A stretch of DNA of 64,000 bases from NCBI GenBank assembly GCA_019186965.1, contig JABARV010000002.1:440737-504736 (forward strand). The letters are read 5' to 3'. The stretch comes from Turneriella sp. (GTDB taxonomy: Bacteria > Spirochaetota > Leptospiria > Turneriellales > Turneriellaceae). The notes beneath the pieces were generated by a model. It ran no database searches. It saw only the letters and a program-made list of their open reading frames with translations, and was not told the DNA's origin. Both the position numbers and the translations under genes were made by a program. Positions 17,718 through 26,821 of the stretch are shown here, piece by piece. Numbering within the stretch: the first letter of the stretch is position 1; the number at the start of each line of letters is the position of its first letter.

Positions 17718-18454
17718 CTCAACACTAACGCCGAATTCGCTTTGTGCGGATTTACCCGTTTACGGCCAATAAATTCGACACGTTTTTTTTCAACGTCGCG
17801 TACAATATCTAAAAAATCGAGTAACTTCGACATCACCAGTACTCCGCGCATAAGAGAAACGTCTTCTGAAAATTTACCACGAGAAATTTCGTCGCGTAAA
17901 TTTAAGTCGTTTACGCTGTTTACTGCACGGATAAAGTACTCATTGTTTTTTATTCCGTGGTGGATATAGACGTGTGCTACATTAGAATACTTGATTGCAT
18001 TTTCTGCTGCCTCTGTTACAGAGATAACAATTTCGTCTCGGTGTACTGTTGTTACACCTTTCGACGAACAAAAATTTTGTATACGAGAGCGGATGTATTG
18101 CAACGGAGAAAGACTTAAGTCGTTGCAGACAAAAAAGCCCTCTTCGTCTTTATCGTAAAAACTCCAATCGCTATGCTTGCGCCACCTTAATTCACTATAA
18201 GGTAAAATAACCTCGGTTACCCCTGCGTCAAAAAGGCGCATAATTTCGTTTTGCATATAGTCGTCATCAAGTTCGGGTTTATCCAAACCACCAATCTCTT
18301 TAAGTTGCGCGTCTAAAAACGGTTGGAATTCTTTCAAATTTGGCGGCAAAGGGGTTGCAGCAAGGACTCGGTACATAAGAAGCCAATGGCGAAAATTCTC
18401 TGCGCTTCCATGGACACCTGCGCGGAATATAGACTCGAGCAACCCCCGATGCAT
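17714..18454 (-). CDS. RsbW-like histidine-kinase-type ATPase (putative anti-sigma or switch kinase)
   Basis: This is a 246-residue cytoplasmic protein. The C-terminal half is an HATPase_c_2 domain: N-box EIVISVTEAAENAIKYSN (about 143-160) and a lid/G2 region SLMRGVLVMSKLLD (about 200-213). It lacks a His phospho-acceptor domain, which fits anti-sigma factor kinases such as RsbW or SpoIIAB. Residues 1-110 are an unrecognised helical domain. The gene is divergent from an AAA+/SpoIIE operon, and the shared region (18455-18589) may control both. Partners (STAS antagonist, sigma factor) are not encoded nearby, so the exact role is inferred. Confidence 0.78.
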   Translation of the reverse strand: MHRGLLESIFRAGVHGSAENFRHWLLMYRVLAATPLPPNLKEFQPFLDAQLKEIGGLDKPELDDDYMQNEIMRLFDAGVTEVILPYSELRWRKHSDWSFYDKDEEGFFVCNDLSLSPLQYIRSRIQNFCSSKGVTTVHRDEIVISVTEAAENAIKYSNVAHVYIHHGIKNNEYFIRAVNSVNDLNLRDEISRGKFSEDVSLMRGVLVMSKLLDFLDIVRDVEKKRVEFIGRKRVNPHKANSALVLS

Positions 18455-18589
18455 TGAATGCAGATTTACGTACCATTATTTACGGTCAATCACTTATTGA
18501 AATACAAGTACATTTAAGTTTTTGGATTAGAGCATAGGTTAACCACAATTCCGGTTTTCCCCCCGTAAGCAATCCCTATTTGTGGCGCC

Positions 18590-20266
18590 ATGTTCCTCGA
18601 CGAAGCAAAAGAGCATGTACGCGCAGGGGAAAGCTCAGTTATCCTTTTCACAGGAAACGTGCGCGATGTATACACGCCTGCACAAAGCATGCCCCCCCAT
18701 ACGCATTTTACTTTGGCAGAAATTTTACGCAACGGCATACTCCAGGGTTTTGACAGCATCGCCGAGTACGATCCACAGGCGGGCATCCAGTTTGCCGACG
18801 CGAAGCAACGCGAAGCGTATTTTCGTTCTCTTTCGGGCTACGATGCATACCATAAAACAACGTACGCGCAAAACCCTCCGAAAGATCCAGGCCCTGCGTT
18901 TTCCATTCTCGACAACTTGGCGCGGCTTGCTCTTTTGGATAATAAATCTTTCGCGGTAATTATCCACTACCTCGACCATATTATTCCAACGGGAATGGCA
19001 AATAATCCAGAGCTTCGCTACCTCATTATTGCACTCGACAAGTGGGCACAAAATCCTAATTTTAGAAAAAATAAAATTCGTTTTTTGCTGATTGCTCCCG
19101 AAGTTGCGCGTCTTGATTCCTTTATTGGAAAAAATGCTTTTATCGAGCGCGTGACAATACCCAGGCCTTCACTCGAAGAAAGAAAAAACACTATCCAAAA
19201 AAATGCTCCATCCCATTGGGGGGAACAAGCAGGACAAAACGTACAAAAACTTGCAGAACTTACGGCGGGACTTACCAACAGGCAAATTCTTGAAATTTTA
19301 TCAAAAAACAAAATTGACGAAAAAGAATTACGTGCGCTCAAAAAAGAACTTATCGGCGCAGAATGTAGAGGGCTTCTTGAAATTGTCGAGCCGAAATATT
19401 CTTTAGAAGCGGTTGCAGGACACGAAAAGGTAAAAGAAATTCTTTCGCTAACCGCGAAGGCAATCCAAAGTGGAAAGACCGCATACCTACCCATGGGGTT
19501 TTTAATTAGCGGACCTGTTGGTACTGGAAAAACTTTTATAACAGAATGCTTTGCGCACGACGCCGCGCTTCCCGTAGTTAAATTTTTAAATTTCCGTTCG
19601 CAGTGGCAAGGTGAAACTGAAGCAAACCTCGAAAAAATTTTTACCATTCTTAAATCTATTTATCCCGTTGCGGTAATTATCGACGAGGCAGACGCATTTT
19701 TGGGAAACCGCGATGCTCAAGGCGACAGTGGGGTATCGATGCGTGTATTTGCATCGCTTGCTGCACTCATGAGCGATACAACTTACAGGGGAAAAATTCT
19801 ATGGTTTTTGATGACTTCCCGCCCCGATCTTTTGCCCGTTGACATGAAACGGCAAGGCCGCGCCGAAGAACATCTTGCGCTTTTCCATCCGCAAACAAAA
19901 AACGAGCTTGAGGCGCTTTACCAAAGCATTTGCCGTAAATTAAAAATTACGCCCCCGATGCGCGAAATATCGCCTCTTCTCGAAAAGGGGCGTGCGTATT
20001 CGGGAGCAGATATTGAAGCGATGCTCACGCGTGCTGCGCTTGCTGCAGAAGTTAAGTACGAGAGCGCACTTTCAGAGGAAATTATGCGCGAAACTATTAG
20101 CAACTTCCGCAGCCCCGAATACCCGCTTGCCATTGAATTGCAGACGTTGGTTGCTGTGCGCGAATCAACACACCAAGATATGATTCCAGAAAAATTGCGT
20201 GTAATGAAAGCCTCTGAAATTGAATCGCGCATTAACGAACTAATGCAAATGTTGAGGCAGCGCTAA
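18590..20266 (+). CDS. AAA+ ATPase
   Basis: The 558-residue protein has a classic AAA module at about 280-460: Walker A GPVGTGKT near 309, Walker B VAVIIDEADAF near 360, and a sensor/arginine-finger region in MKRQGRAEEH near 420, with a C-terminal lid helix bundle. Residues 1-240 look like a second, degenerate P-loop domain (SSVILFTGNVRDVY; the later stretch FAVIIHYLDHI in the Walker B position). Such two-domain AAA proteins remodel or unfold protein partners. It is the first gene of a run of overlapping genes: its stop shares a base with the next start (TAATG), so it is co-translated with a SpoIIE phosphatase. A specific function is not known. Confidence 0.85.
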   Translation: MFLDEAKEHVRAGESSVILFTGNVRDVYTPAQSMPPHTHFTLAEILRNGILQGFDSIAEYDPQAGIQFADAKQREAYFRSLSGYDAYHKTTYAQNPPKDPGPAFSILDNLARLALLDNKSFAVIIHYLDHIIPTGMANNPELRYLIIALDKWAQNPNFRKNKIRFLLIAPEVARLDSFIGKNAFIERVTIPRPSLEERKNTIQKNAPSHWGEQAGQNVQKLAELTAGLTNRQILEILSKNKIDEKELRALKKELIGAECRGLLEIVEPKYSLEAVAGHEKVKEILSLTAKAIQSGKTAYLPMGFLISGPVGTGKTFITECFAHDAALPVVKFLNFRSQWQGETEANLEKIFTILKSIYPVAVIIDEADAFLGNRDAQGDSGVSMRVFASLAALMSDTTYRGKILWFLMTSRPDLLPVDMKRQGRAEEHLALFHPQTKNELEALYQSICRKLKITPPMREISPLLEKGRAYSGADIEAMLTRAALAAEVKYESALSEEIMRETISNFRSPEYPLAIELQTLVAVRESTHQDMIPEKLRVMKASEIESRINELMQMLRQR

Positions 20267-22362
20267 TGCGCATAATAGCACATTTATATGCAAAGCTTGC
20301 GTATTATTTTTTGCTTTGGCAAGGTTTTTATGCAGCGCCTTTAATCCATATTCTTTTTACGAGTGTTTTTGCCACTGCGGGCTTTGCATACGGATACGCG
20401 TACGGCCAAATTCCAAAGATGCATCCCGAACTTTTATTTGCTTTGGTGTTGGGGGTTGCCATTGCAAGCCTTGTTGAAGTTTACCTTTGCGATGGGTTTT
20501 ACCGATTAGGCCTGCGCAGTTTTATTCCACGCGTACGTTTCATTAATTCAATGTTCGAAAACGATAAACTCATTGAAGGCAAACGTATCGCTGAGTATAA
20601 ACTCCTCCTCCAGTACTTGACAGTTTTTGGTAAACGCCGGATGTATTTTGCTCCTTTGCATGTTGCTATTGTTTTGGGAGTAGTCCTTGTTTACGATTAC
20701 CTCTACCTTAAAACAGGACACCACTGGGTGTTTTTACAGACAGCAGCTGTTGCGCTCCCCATACACTTGCAATTTTTGTATGTAACTGGCGACTTGCACA
20801 TGGGCAAATACCGCTCGCTTGTAAAACGCCAACTTTTTGTGTTAGGATACGAACCGCCAAACCAATACGCAATTTCCCTTAAGGCGAAATTTGCAAGCAT
20901 CATTTTTGTAATTGCGCTTAGCGATTTTATTCTTATCTCCATGCTTACATCGCAGCTTGCCGCTTCAAAAACAGGATGGACATACGCGATTAGCTTCTCT
21001 ATTTTTTCCCTTACTCTCCTTTTGGTGTTAACAATTCTTTACTTCTCGACTATTTTTGTCTCGATTAAAGAATTACAACTCGCAGCAGAAAGCCTCAAAG
21101 ACGGGCACGATCCCGAATTTTACTCGCGTACATCCGACCAAGAGCTGGCGACGCTTTCGAGCGGGTTTTTTCGTGCCGCGCAAAAAGTACTAAATTACCG
21201 CCGCGATTTGGAAGACCAAATCCGCGCAGCGACAATGCACCTAAGGGCGGCAAACGACGAGCTCAAGCAAAAAGATAGCGAAATACAAACCGAACTCGAT
21301 TTTGCTTCTGAAATCCAAAAAGATATTATTCCGTTAAAACCAACGCCATGGCACGCGTTACAGTTTGGTGTTTTGTATAAACCGATGCACAAAGTCTCTG
21401 GAGATTTTTTTAATATCTATAAACACGGAAAAGAAATTTTAATTTTACTCGCCGACGTTTCTGGCCACGGTGTCCCTGCCGCGCTCATCACTATGGCGGC
21501 AAACGACGCTTTTAAACTCGCCATTGGAAACTCTAGCTCACCGGCAACAATTTTTCGTAGTGCCAACAGGCAGTTGAGCGAACAAATAAAAACACAGGAT
21601 TACTTAACGGCGTTTCTTGTGCGTATTGACGAACGCTTAAATATTACATACGCAAATGCATCGCACCAAAAGGCAATACACTACCGCAAAAAAAGTAATG
21701 ATTTCATGGCGTACGACACCAACGGGCTATTTATCGGTGCAATGGCAGATGCTACAGATTCGTACGAAGAAAAATCTTCTAAGCTTGACTACGGGGATTT
21801 TCTTGTGCTTTTTACCGACGGTGTCACCGAACAAACGAACGAAAACGGCGAAGAGTTTGGCCAAAGCCGTTTGATGGGACTTCTTGCGACACACCGCGAA
21901 AAAATGCCGCAAGAAATTGTGGATACTGTTTACTCGGAGCTAATCGCTTTTGTGGGAAACGCAAAAATTAAAGATGACATCACAATGGTTGTTGTCGGAG
22001 TCCATCCGCAATACAAACAATTTATTGCGCGTTTCAACGACGCAGTGGTATTTCTTAAAAAAAGGCTTTTAGAACGCTCTTCTGGCCTTTTAGAAGAACT
22101 TTGGCGGATGTATCCCGATTTTCCACAACTGCCGATGCTCGCTGCACGCATCTACTACCAATTACAAGAATACGATTTAGCGGAAAAACACGTGCGTATG
22201 CAATTGGAGCGCGAGCCCAACGATATAAAAGCAACACAGCTACTCGCGGCGATTGCGCTTAAAGTAGGTAACACCCCACGGGCGCAGAATTTAATTGACA
22301 GACTTACTAAGGCAAATGCAGATAATCCAGTGACAAAATACCTCACAAAAAAACTCCAATGA
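20266..22362 (+). CDS. Membrane SpoIIE-type PP2C phosphatase with HAMP-like linker and TPR-like tail
   Basis: The 698-residue protein has about six N-terminal membrane helices (to about residue 270), a HAMP-like linker with coiled coil (AAESLKDGHDPEF... to about 345), and a SpoIIE phosphatase (about 345-590). The phosphatase motifs are SGDFFNIY, LADVSGHGVPAAL and LFTDGVTEQ, so all metal ligands appear present. Residues 600-698 form TPR-like helices (LPMLAARIYYQLQEYDLAEKH). It would dephosphorylate a STAS-type protein under membrane control. The gene begins one base inside the AAA+ stop and ends four bases inside the next gene (ATGA), so the three are coupled. Confidence 0.9.
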   Translation: MRIIAHLYAKLAYYFLLWQGFYAAPLIHILFTSVFATAGFAYGYAYGQIPKMHPELLFALVLGVAIASLVEVYLCDGFYRLGLRSFIPRVRFINSMFENDKLIEGKRIAEYKLLLQYLTVFGKRRMYFAPLHVAIVLGVVLVYDYLYLKTGHHWVFLQTAAVALPIHLQFLYVTGDLHMGKYRSLVKRQLFVLGYEPPNQYAISLKAKFASIIFVIALSDFILISMLTSQLAASKTGWTYAISFSIFSLTLLLVLTILYFSTIFVSIKELQLAAESLKDGHDPEFYSRTSDQELATLSSGFFRAAQKVLNYRRDLEDQIRAATMHLRAANDELKQKDSEIQTELDFASEIQKDIIPLKPTPWHALQFGVLYKPMHKVSGDFFNIYKHGKEILILLADVSGHGVPAALITMAANDAFKLAIGNSSSPATIFRSANRQLSEQIKTQDYLTAFLVRIDERLNITYANASHQKAIHYRKKSNDFMAYDTNGLFIGAMADATDSYEEKSSKLDYGDFLVLFTDGVTEQTNENGEEFGQSRLMGLLATHREKMPQEIVDTVYSELIAFVGNAKIKDDITMVVVGVHPQYKQFIARFNDAVVFLKKRLLERSSGLLEELWRMYPDFPQLPMLAARIYYQLQEYDLAEKHVRMQLEREPNDIKATQLLAAIALKVGNTPRAQNLIDRLTKANADNPVTKYLTKKLQ

Positions 22363-25300
22363 AAAGTATCACACGATTACTCCTGCTGTTTTTTTTGCTC
22401 TTCCTTTCGGGGTGTACTCACGATGAAACGCGAGTTGTAGCAACTAAGGGTTACTTAGACCTTTCGGCTATGGAATTTAATAACTCAGTTTTGTATAGGC
22501 TTGAAGGGGAATGGGAGTATTTTCCAAACCAAATAGTTACTCCAGAAGAAATTGCCGAAGGTAAAAAAGTTCCCTTGTATGCAGAAGTTCCAAAAAGCTT
22601 TAACACCTACGAAGACAAAGCGCTACGTTTGCCCGCGACAGCAAGTGCGACGTACCGTTTGCGCGTAAAGATGCCTTCTAAAACTAAAATTTACGCGCTC
22701 CGTATTCCTCCCCCTGCAAGTGCAAGCCGAATTTTCATCAATGGAAATCTCGAAGCGCAATCAGGATTGGTTTCTCAAGATATAGCAACCACCCAATACG
22801 GTATGCGCTTACAGTATTTGCAGCTACCTTTAGCCGATAACACTGAAATTGTTATCCAAGTCACGAATGCGTACTTACGCAATGGGGGGATTAGCCATCC
22901 TATCTCTTTGGGTGTACCAGACGCAGTTGCAAATTTTCGCCTTCTTGCCGTTAGCAACGATGTATTCCTTGTGGTAGCGCTTTTTACCCTTGGGTTATAT
23001 TTTATCGCTTTAGTCCTTTTTCGAAATCCAGATAAATCGGCGCTTTATTATGGACTTTTTTGTATTGGAGCTGCAACACAAACTCTATTTTTAGGCGAAA
23101 GGCTTGGCCACTCTATTTTTGCTCCTATGCCTTGGCCAATTTTTTATCGCATAGAAGCTTTTATATATTTCGCGGATGCGCTTGCGTTTTATTTCTTTTT
23201 TCAAACTTTTTTTCCCGAAGCAAAAAAAAGTAAATCGCTTAAAGCATTAGCTCTTGTTAATACTATTTTTATTTTTTCAAGTTTTATTTTACCGCTTGAA
23301 GTTTTACGGGTATTAAAAACGCCATTCCAATTTTTTATTGGGCTTTGTATTATATTTATTTTTTACTACACCGTCAAATTTGCGCTTTACAAAATTTATG
23401 GTGCTCGCCTTTTTCTTTTAGGCTTTATAATTGTTTCTTTAGGTTTTACCATCGACGCACTTAGGGGTTCTGAACTTGTCGCAAAAATCCACTTTTTTCC
23501 ATACGCAGTCCTCATTTTTACTTTGCTCCTCGCTATTCTAATTTCTGCCCGTATGCTCCTTATCCATAACGAAAATATAAGTTTATCACAACAACTTTTA
23601 GAAGCCGATAAGCTCAAGGATGAATTTTTTGAGCAAACGTCGCATGAATTACGTATGCCGATCCAAGCGATGGTACAAACTTTGGAAAATATACGCCGCG
23701 GTTCGTTGGGCGCCCTCGCAGAAAAAGTGCAGCAAACGCTTTTAGTTGTCGAGGATAGCGGGCGTAGACTCCTATTTCTTATCGACGACATCACAGAATT
23801 TGTAAAATTAAAGCATAGCCGAATACGTTTAAACCTAGAGCGCGTTTCTCTAAAGCAAACTGTAACTCCAATTTTTCGTCTTGCATTGGGCTTTGTCGAA
23901 AATAGACCACTTAGCATTATCGATGAAATTCCAAACGACATGAACGAGGTACAAATTGATCCTACACGCTTTCAACAAATTTTGCTCAACCTTTTAAGTA
24001 CCGCTATCCGTTTCGCACACTCACCAACGATTACTGTTAAAATTGAAGTCGTCGAAAAAGGAATTGTTTTGCGTGTGGAATACCGTGGCGCCGAACCAAA
24101 CGCAGCCTTTGTGTTCACAAATGAAAAACGCCCCAGCGAAGTCGGCGCTTTGGTTGTCGAACGCCTAACAAACCTTATGCACGGTAATTACTTTTACCAA
24201 AAGATGGGCGAATCGCAGCACGCTTTATGTATTTTTCTTCCGATAGAAATGAGCGACGACCTTAAAATACGAATCCAAAAAGCAAAAGACAAAACCGAAT
24301 ACACCAAAACCGATAGCAATAAAGTACTTTCTGCGAACGCCAACTTACACCTTACTATAAACCACAGCAATGGAATTGTACTTTTAGTTAGCGACGACGC
24401 TAACCAAATTCGCCTACTCCAAGATCAACTTGCTTCGATTGGTATTAGCTCCATTGCAAAAAGAAACGGCGCCGAAGTCCTGGGAATTCTCGAAAACGAA
24501 AACTCAATCGCGCTTATCATTTGCGACATCCTTTTACCGGACATATCGGGTATTGATTTAACCCGTAACATTCGCTTAAACTACGACATCGGTATACTCC
24601 CCGTTATTCTTATTTCGGGGAATAACCAAGACGGTATTGCCGCAAGCGCTTTTGCCGCAGGCGCAAACGATTTAATCCGTCGTCCTTTCGAAAAAATCGA
24701 AGTTTTAGCGCGGGTAAAAAACGTACTTTTGCAACGTGAGGCGTCTTTTGCACGCGAGAACTACCGCTCGCTTAACCGAGAATTAGAAATTGCGCGAGAC
24801 ATACAACAATCAATCCTACCAATTCCACAGCCTAAAAATAGTTTTTATAAAATCGAAGCAGTGTGTATTCCCGCACGTAGCATCGGTGGCGATCTTTACG
24901 ATTTTATCGAAGGTAATAACACCCTTGGAATTTTACTCGCAGACGTTGCCGGGCACGGAATACCCGCTGCGCTTTATGCAGCAATGCTTAAAATTGCATT
25001 CCATAACCTTCGCGACAAGGCAAGGTATCCCGAAAAACTACTCAAAAGTTTAAACGAAGTTTTGCTCCAAAACAAAGAACCATCCTTTATAAGCTGTACA
25101 TATACTTTTCTGGATTTTAAAAATAAACGCTTGCTCCACGCAAATGCAGGACATCTGCCACTTTTACTACAAGAGCCAAACCAAACGAAAGTAAATAGAA
25201 TCCAACCTCCTGGAAGTGTATTGGGCATTAATAATTCTGCAATGCTCACTGTTGAAATGACATACCTTAAGCCAGGAATGCGCCTAACTTTGTTTACCGA

Positions 25301-25487
25301 TGGGGTTGTTGAACTTGTAAATCGCAAAGGCGAGTTTTTTGAAGAAGCAGGCTTAATTCAAGTTTTAGAAGAAATGCGGAAATCTCCTCTTGCGGCGCTC
25401 AAAGACGAATTGTTGCAAAGGATGCATAATTTTGGCGGTACGGATAGCTTTCTTGACGACATCACTTTTCTCATTATTGATGTATAA
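22359..25487 (+). CDS. Fused 7TM-DISM sensor, hybrid histidine kinase, receiver and SpoIIE phosphatase
   Basis: This 1042-residue protein has an N-terminal lipobox-like start (LFFLLFLSGC), a DISM-type extracellular domain (about 30-195), seven membrane helices (about 200-400), a HisKA helix pair with the phospho-acceptor His in QTSHELRMP (about 428), an HATPase-like region (540-620), a receiver (about 670-785; acceptor Asp near 722) and a SpoIIE domain (about 815-1040; GGDLYDF, LADVAGHGIPAAL, FTDGVVE). The ATPase looks degenerate: the N-box Asn is Thr (LLNLLSTAIRF) and the DxGxG box is missing. The receiver's conserved Lys is Arg (IRRPFEK). It probably relays an outside signal to the phosphatase by phosphorylation from another kinase or by conformation. 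Confidence 0.88.
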   Translation: MKSITRLLLLFFLLFLSGCTHDETRVVATKGYLDLSAMEFNNSVLYRLEGEWEYFPNQIVTPEEIAEGKKVPLYAEVPKSFNTYEDKALRLPATASATYRLRVKMPSKTKIYALRIPPPASASRIFINGNLEAQSGLVSQDIATTQYGMRLQYLQLPLADNTEIVIQVTNAYLRNGGISHPISLGVPDAVANFRLLAVSNDVFLVVALFTLGLYFIALVLFRNPDKSALYYGLFCIGAATQTLFLGERLGHSIFAPMPWPIFYRIEAFIYFADALAFYFFFQTFFPEAKKSKSLKALALVNTIFIFSSFILPLEVLRVLKTPFQFFIGLCIIFIFYYTVKFALYKIYGARLFLLGFIIVSLGFTIDALRGSELVAKIHFFPYAVLIFTLLLAILISARMLLIHNENISLSQQLLEADKLKDEFFEQTSHELRMPIQAMVQTLENIRRGSLGALAEKVQQTLLVVEDSGRRLLFLIDDITEFVKLKHSRIRLNLERVSLKQTVTPIFRLALGFVENRPLSIIDEIPNDMNEVQIDPTRFQQILLNLLSTAIRFAHSPTITVKIEVVEKGIVLRVEYRGAEPNAAFVFTNEKRPSEVGALVVERLTNLMHGNYFYQKMGESQHALCIFLPIEMSDDLKIRIQKAKDKTEYTKTDSNKVLSANANLHLTINHSNGIVLLVSDDANQIRLLQDQLASIGISSIAKRNGAEVLGILENENSIALIICDILLPDISGIDLTRNIRLNYDIGILPVILISGNNQDGIAASAFAAGANDLIRRPFEKIEVLARVKNVLLQREASFARENYRSLNRELEIARDIQQSILPIPQPKNSFYKIEAVCIPARSIGGDLYDFIEGNNTLGILLADVAGHGIPAALYAAMLKIAFHNLRDKARYPEKLLKSLNEVLLQNKEPSFISCTYTFLDFKNKRLLHANAGHLPLLLQEPNQTKVNRIQPPGSVLGINNSAMLTVEMTYLKPGMRLTLFTDGVVELVNRKGEFFEEAGLIQVLEEMRKSPLAALKDELLQRMHNFGGTDSFLDDITFLIIDV

Positions 25488-25542
25488 GCCCTTCGAATAG
25501 ATAATACAGTCTTTTTTAAAAAATACCGATATTCAATGAGGC

Positions 25543-26520
25543 ATGCCTGCAAAGATTGTCGTTTTTGAGCCCGATGGAATCTATCGAACAATTATCGAAA
25601 ATATTCTATTAAGAAATTCGTATAAGCCGTATTTTGTCGATTCTGCAGCCGAATGTAAAATTGTCGTCGATGAAGTTAAGCCAGAGATTATCGTTCTCGA
25701 TATAAAACCAGCAAAAGCAAATAATTTTAGAATACTTGCTGAGCTTAAAATTTTAAGCAAAGCCCCTATCGTTCTTACAACCGAAGAAAACGTAGACGAC
25801 TACATGCCTGCCCTCGCCAGCCAAAGCGTTACAATTGTACTCCCAAAACCCCTTAAATCATCGGAATTGACGCGGGTGCTCTCAAACTTACTCACCATGG
25901 ACGCTCGGCAATGGTTTGGTATCCATAATTACCTTTCTGACTTACGCAAATTACGGAAAATCCGCTTAACGCGTTCAACCCAAGCCCGCACTTGTATTAA
26001 AACAATCCTCAATGAAATGCACGCGTGGGGTTTTAACTTCAGCCAAGAAACAGAGATGGATTTAGTGTGGCAAGAAATCATCATCAACGCAATTTACCAC
26101 GCACACGGTTACACAAAGGAAAAAACAGAACGAATCCCCATTGAATTGCCACACCCTTACGAAGTAGAAGTAACGTACGGCGCAAGCGAAAGCGCATTTG
26201 CGATTGGCGTTCGCGACCACATTGGTTCTCTAACTCCAGAAATAGTCATCCATGCTTTGGAGCAGACTGTAGCGCAGCAACGGCTTATTGAACGTGCCGT
26301 CGAAACAGGGGAAGATATTAGCACGCACGTTCTCGACCGTGGCCGTGGGATTGACCTTATCCGCCAACTATCGGGAGAATATTATTTTATTATCGATCCA
26401 GGAAATTCCACCGAAGTAATTATCGTATACGACCGATATTATGAAAAGGATGATGCGGTTGGCTCCCTCAAAATTTTTGATTTATCTTATTATCGTAGTA
26501 CAAGCGATTTGGCCAGATAA
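25543..26520 (+). CDS. Receiver domain fused to RsbW-like ATPase
   Basis: This is a 325-residue cytoplasmic protein. Residues 1-120 are a response receiver (acidic FEPD near 8-11, acceptor Asp in IIVLDIKPA near 52, Lys in LPKPLK near 102). Residues 145-310 are an HATPase_c_2 domain with N-box LVWQEIIINAIYHAHG and a G-box region THVLDRGRGIDLI. There is no HisKA. Fusion of a receiver to an anti-sigma-type kinase suggests that phosphorylation controls the switch kinase. GAGG precedes ATG 25543. It lies 55 bases after the SpoIIE hybrid and fits as the opposing kinase. Its last 27 residues run through the start of the next gene. Confidence 0.82.
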   Translation: MPAKIVVFEPDGIYRTIIENILLRNSYKPYFVDSAAECKIVVDEVKPEIIVLDIKPAKANNFRILAELKILSKAPIVLTTEENVDDYMPALASQSVTIVLPKPLKSSELTRVLSNLLTMDARQWFGIHNYLSDLRKLRKIRLTRSTQARTCIKTILNEMHAWGFNFSQETEMDLVWQEIIINAIYHAHGYTKEKTERIPIELPHPYEVEVTYGASESAFAIGVRDHIGSLTPEIVIHALEQTVAQQRLIERAVETGEDISTHVLDRGRGIDLIRQLSGEYYFIIDPGNSTEVIIVYDRYYEKDDAVGSLKIFDLSYYRSTSDLAR

Positions 26521-26812
26521 AACAGGCACTCCAAAACCAGAAAAAGCGCAAATTTATATTACGTTCCAAGGTTTTGCATACGATACAGCACAGGGTTGCT
26601 TAAAAACAATAAACCGTAATCGAAAACGCCCCCTTGCGATTTCAGAAGGTGGCGATGGAGATTACCAAATAATTGCCGAAAGAAGACAACCCGGTTTGAG
26701 CCTTCGCATCGAAAAAATGGGAGCTACGCTAAAATCAGCACGGACACTTTACGATTACGAGGTGTGCATTGCCGCTGCAACCCTTGTACGTGATACCGTT
26801 AGCGACGATTAA
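26450..26812 (+). CDS. Small hypothetical exported protein
   Basis: No family is recognised. From ATG 26450 the protein has 120 residues and begins with a likely signal peptide (MRLAPSKFLIYLIIVVQAIW). The rest is a mixed, polar sequence with two cysteines (QGCLK, EVCIA). It overlaps the end of the previous gene by 71 bases in another frame, which is long for an operon overlap. AAAGG is just upstream. ATG 26441 or 26453 are equally possible starts. It may be a periplasmic accessory of the signalling operon, but nothing shows that directly. Confidence 0.45.
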   Translation: MMRLAPSKFLIYLIIVVQAIWPDKTGTPKPEKAQIYITFQGFAYDTAQGCLKTINRNRKRPLAISEGGDGDYQIIAERRQPGLSLRIEKMGATLKSARTLYDYEVCIAAATLVRDTVSDD

Positions 26813-26821
26813 AAATAGCTA

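Noticed and set aside
23396-23941. A 181-residue ORF antisense to the hybrid kinase
   Set aside because: It is a shadow of a strongly supported coding gene, with Arg/Ser-rich sequence and no start signals.
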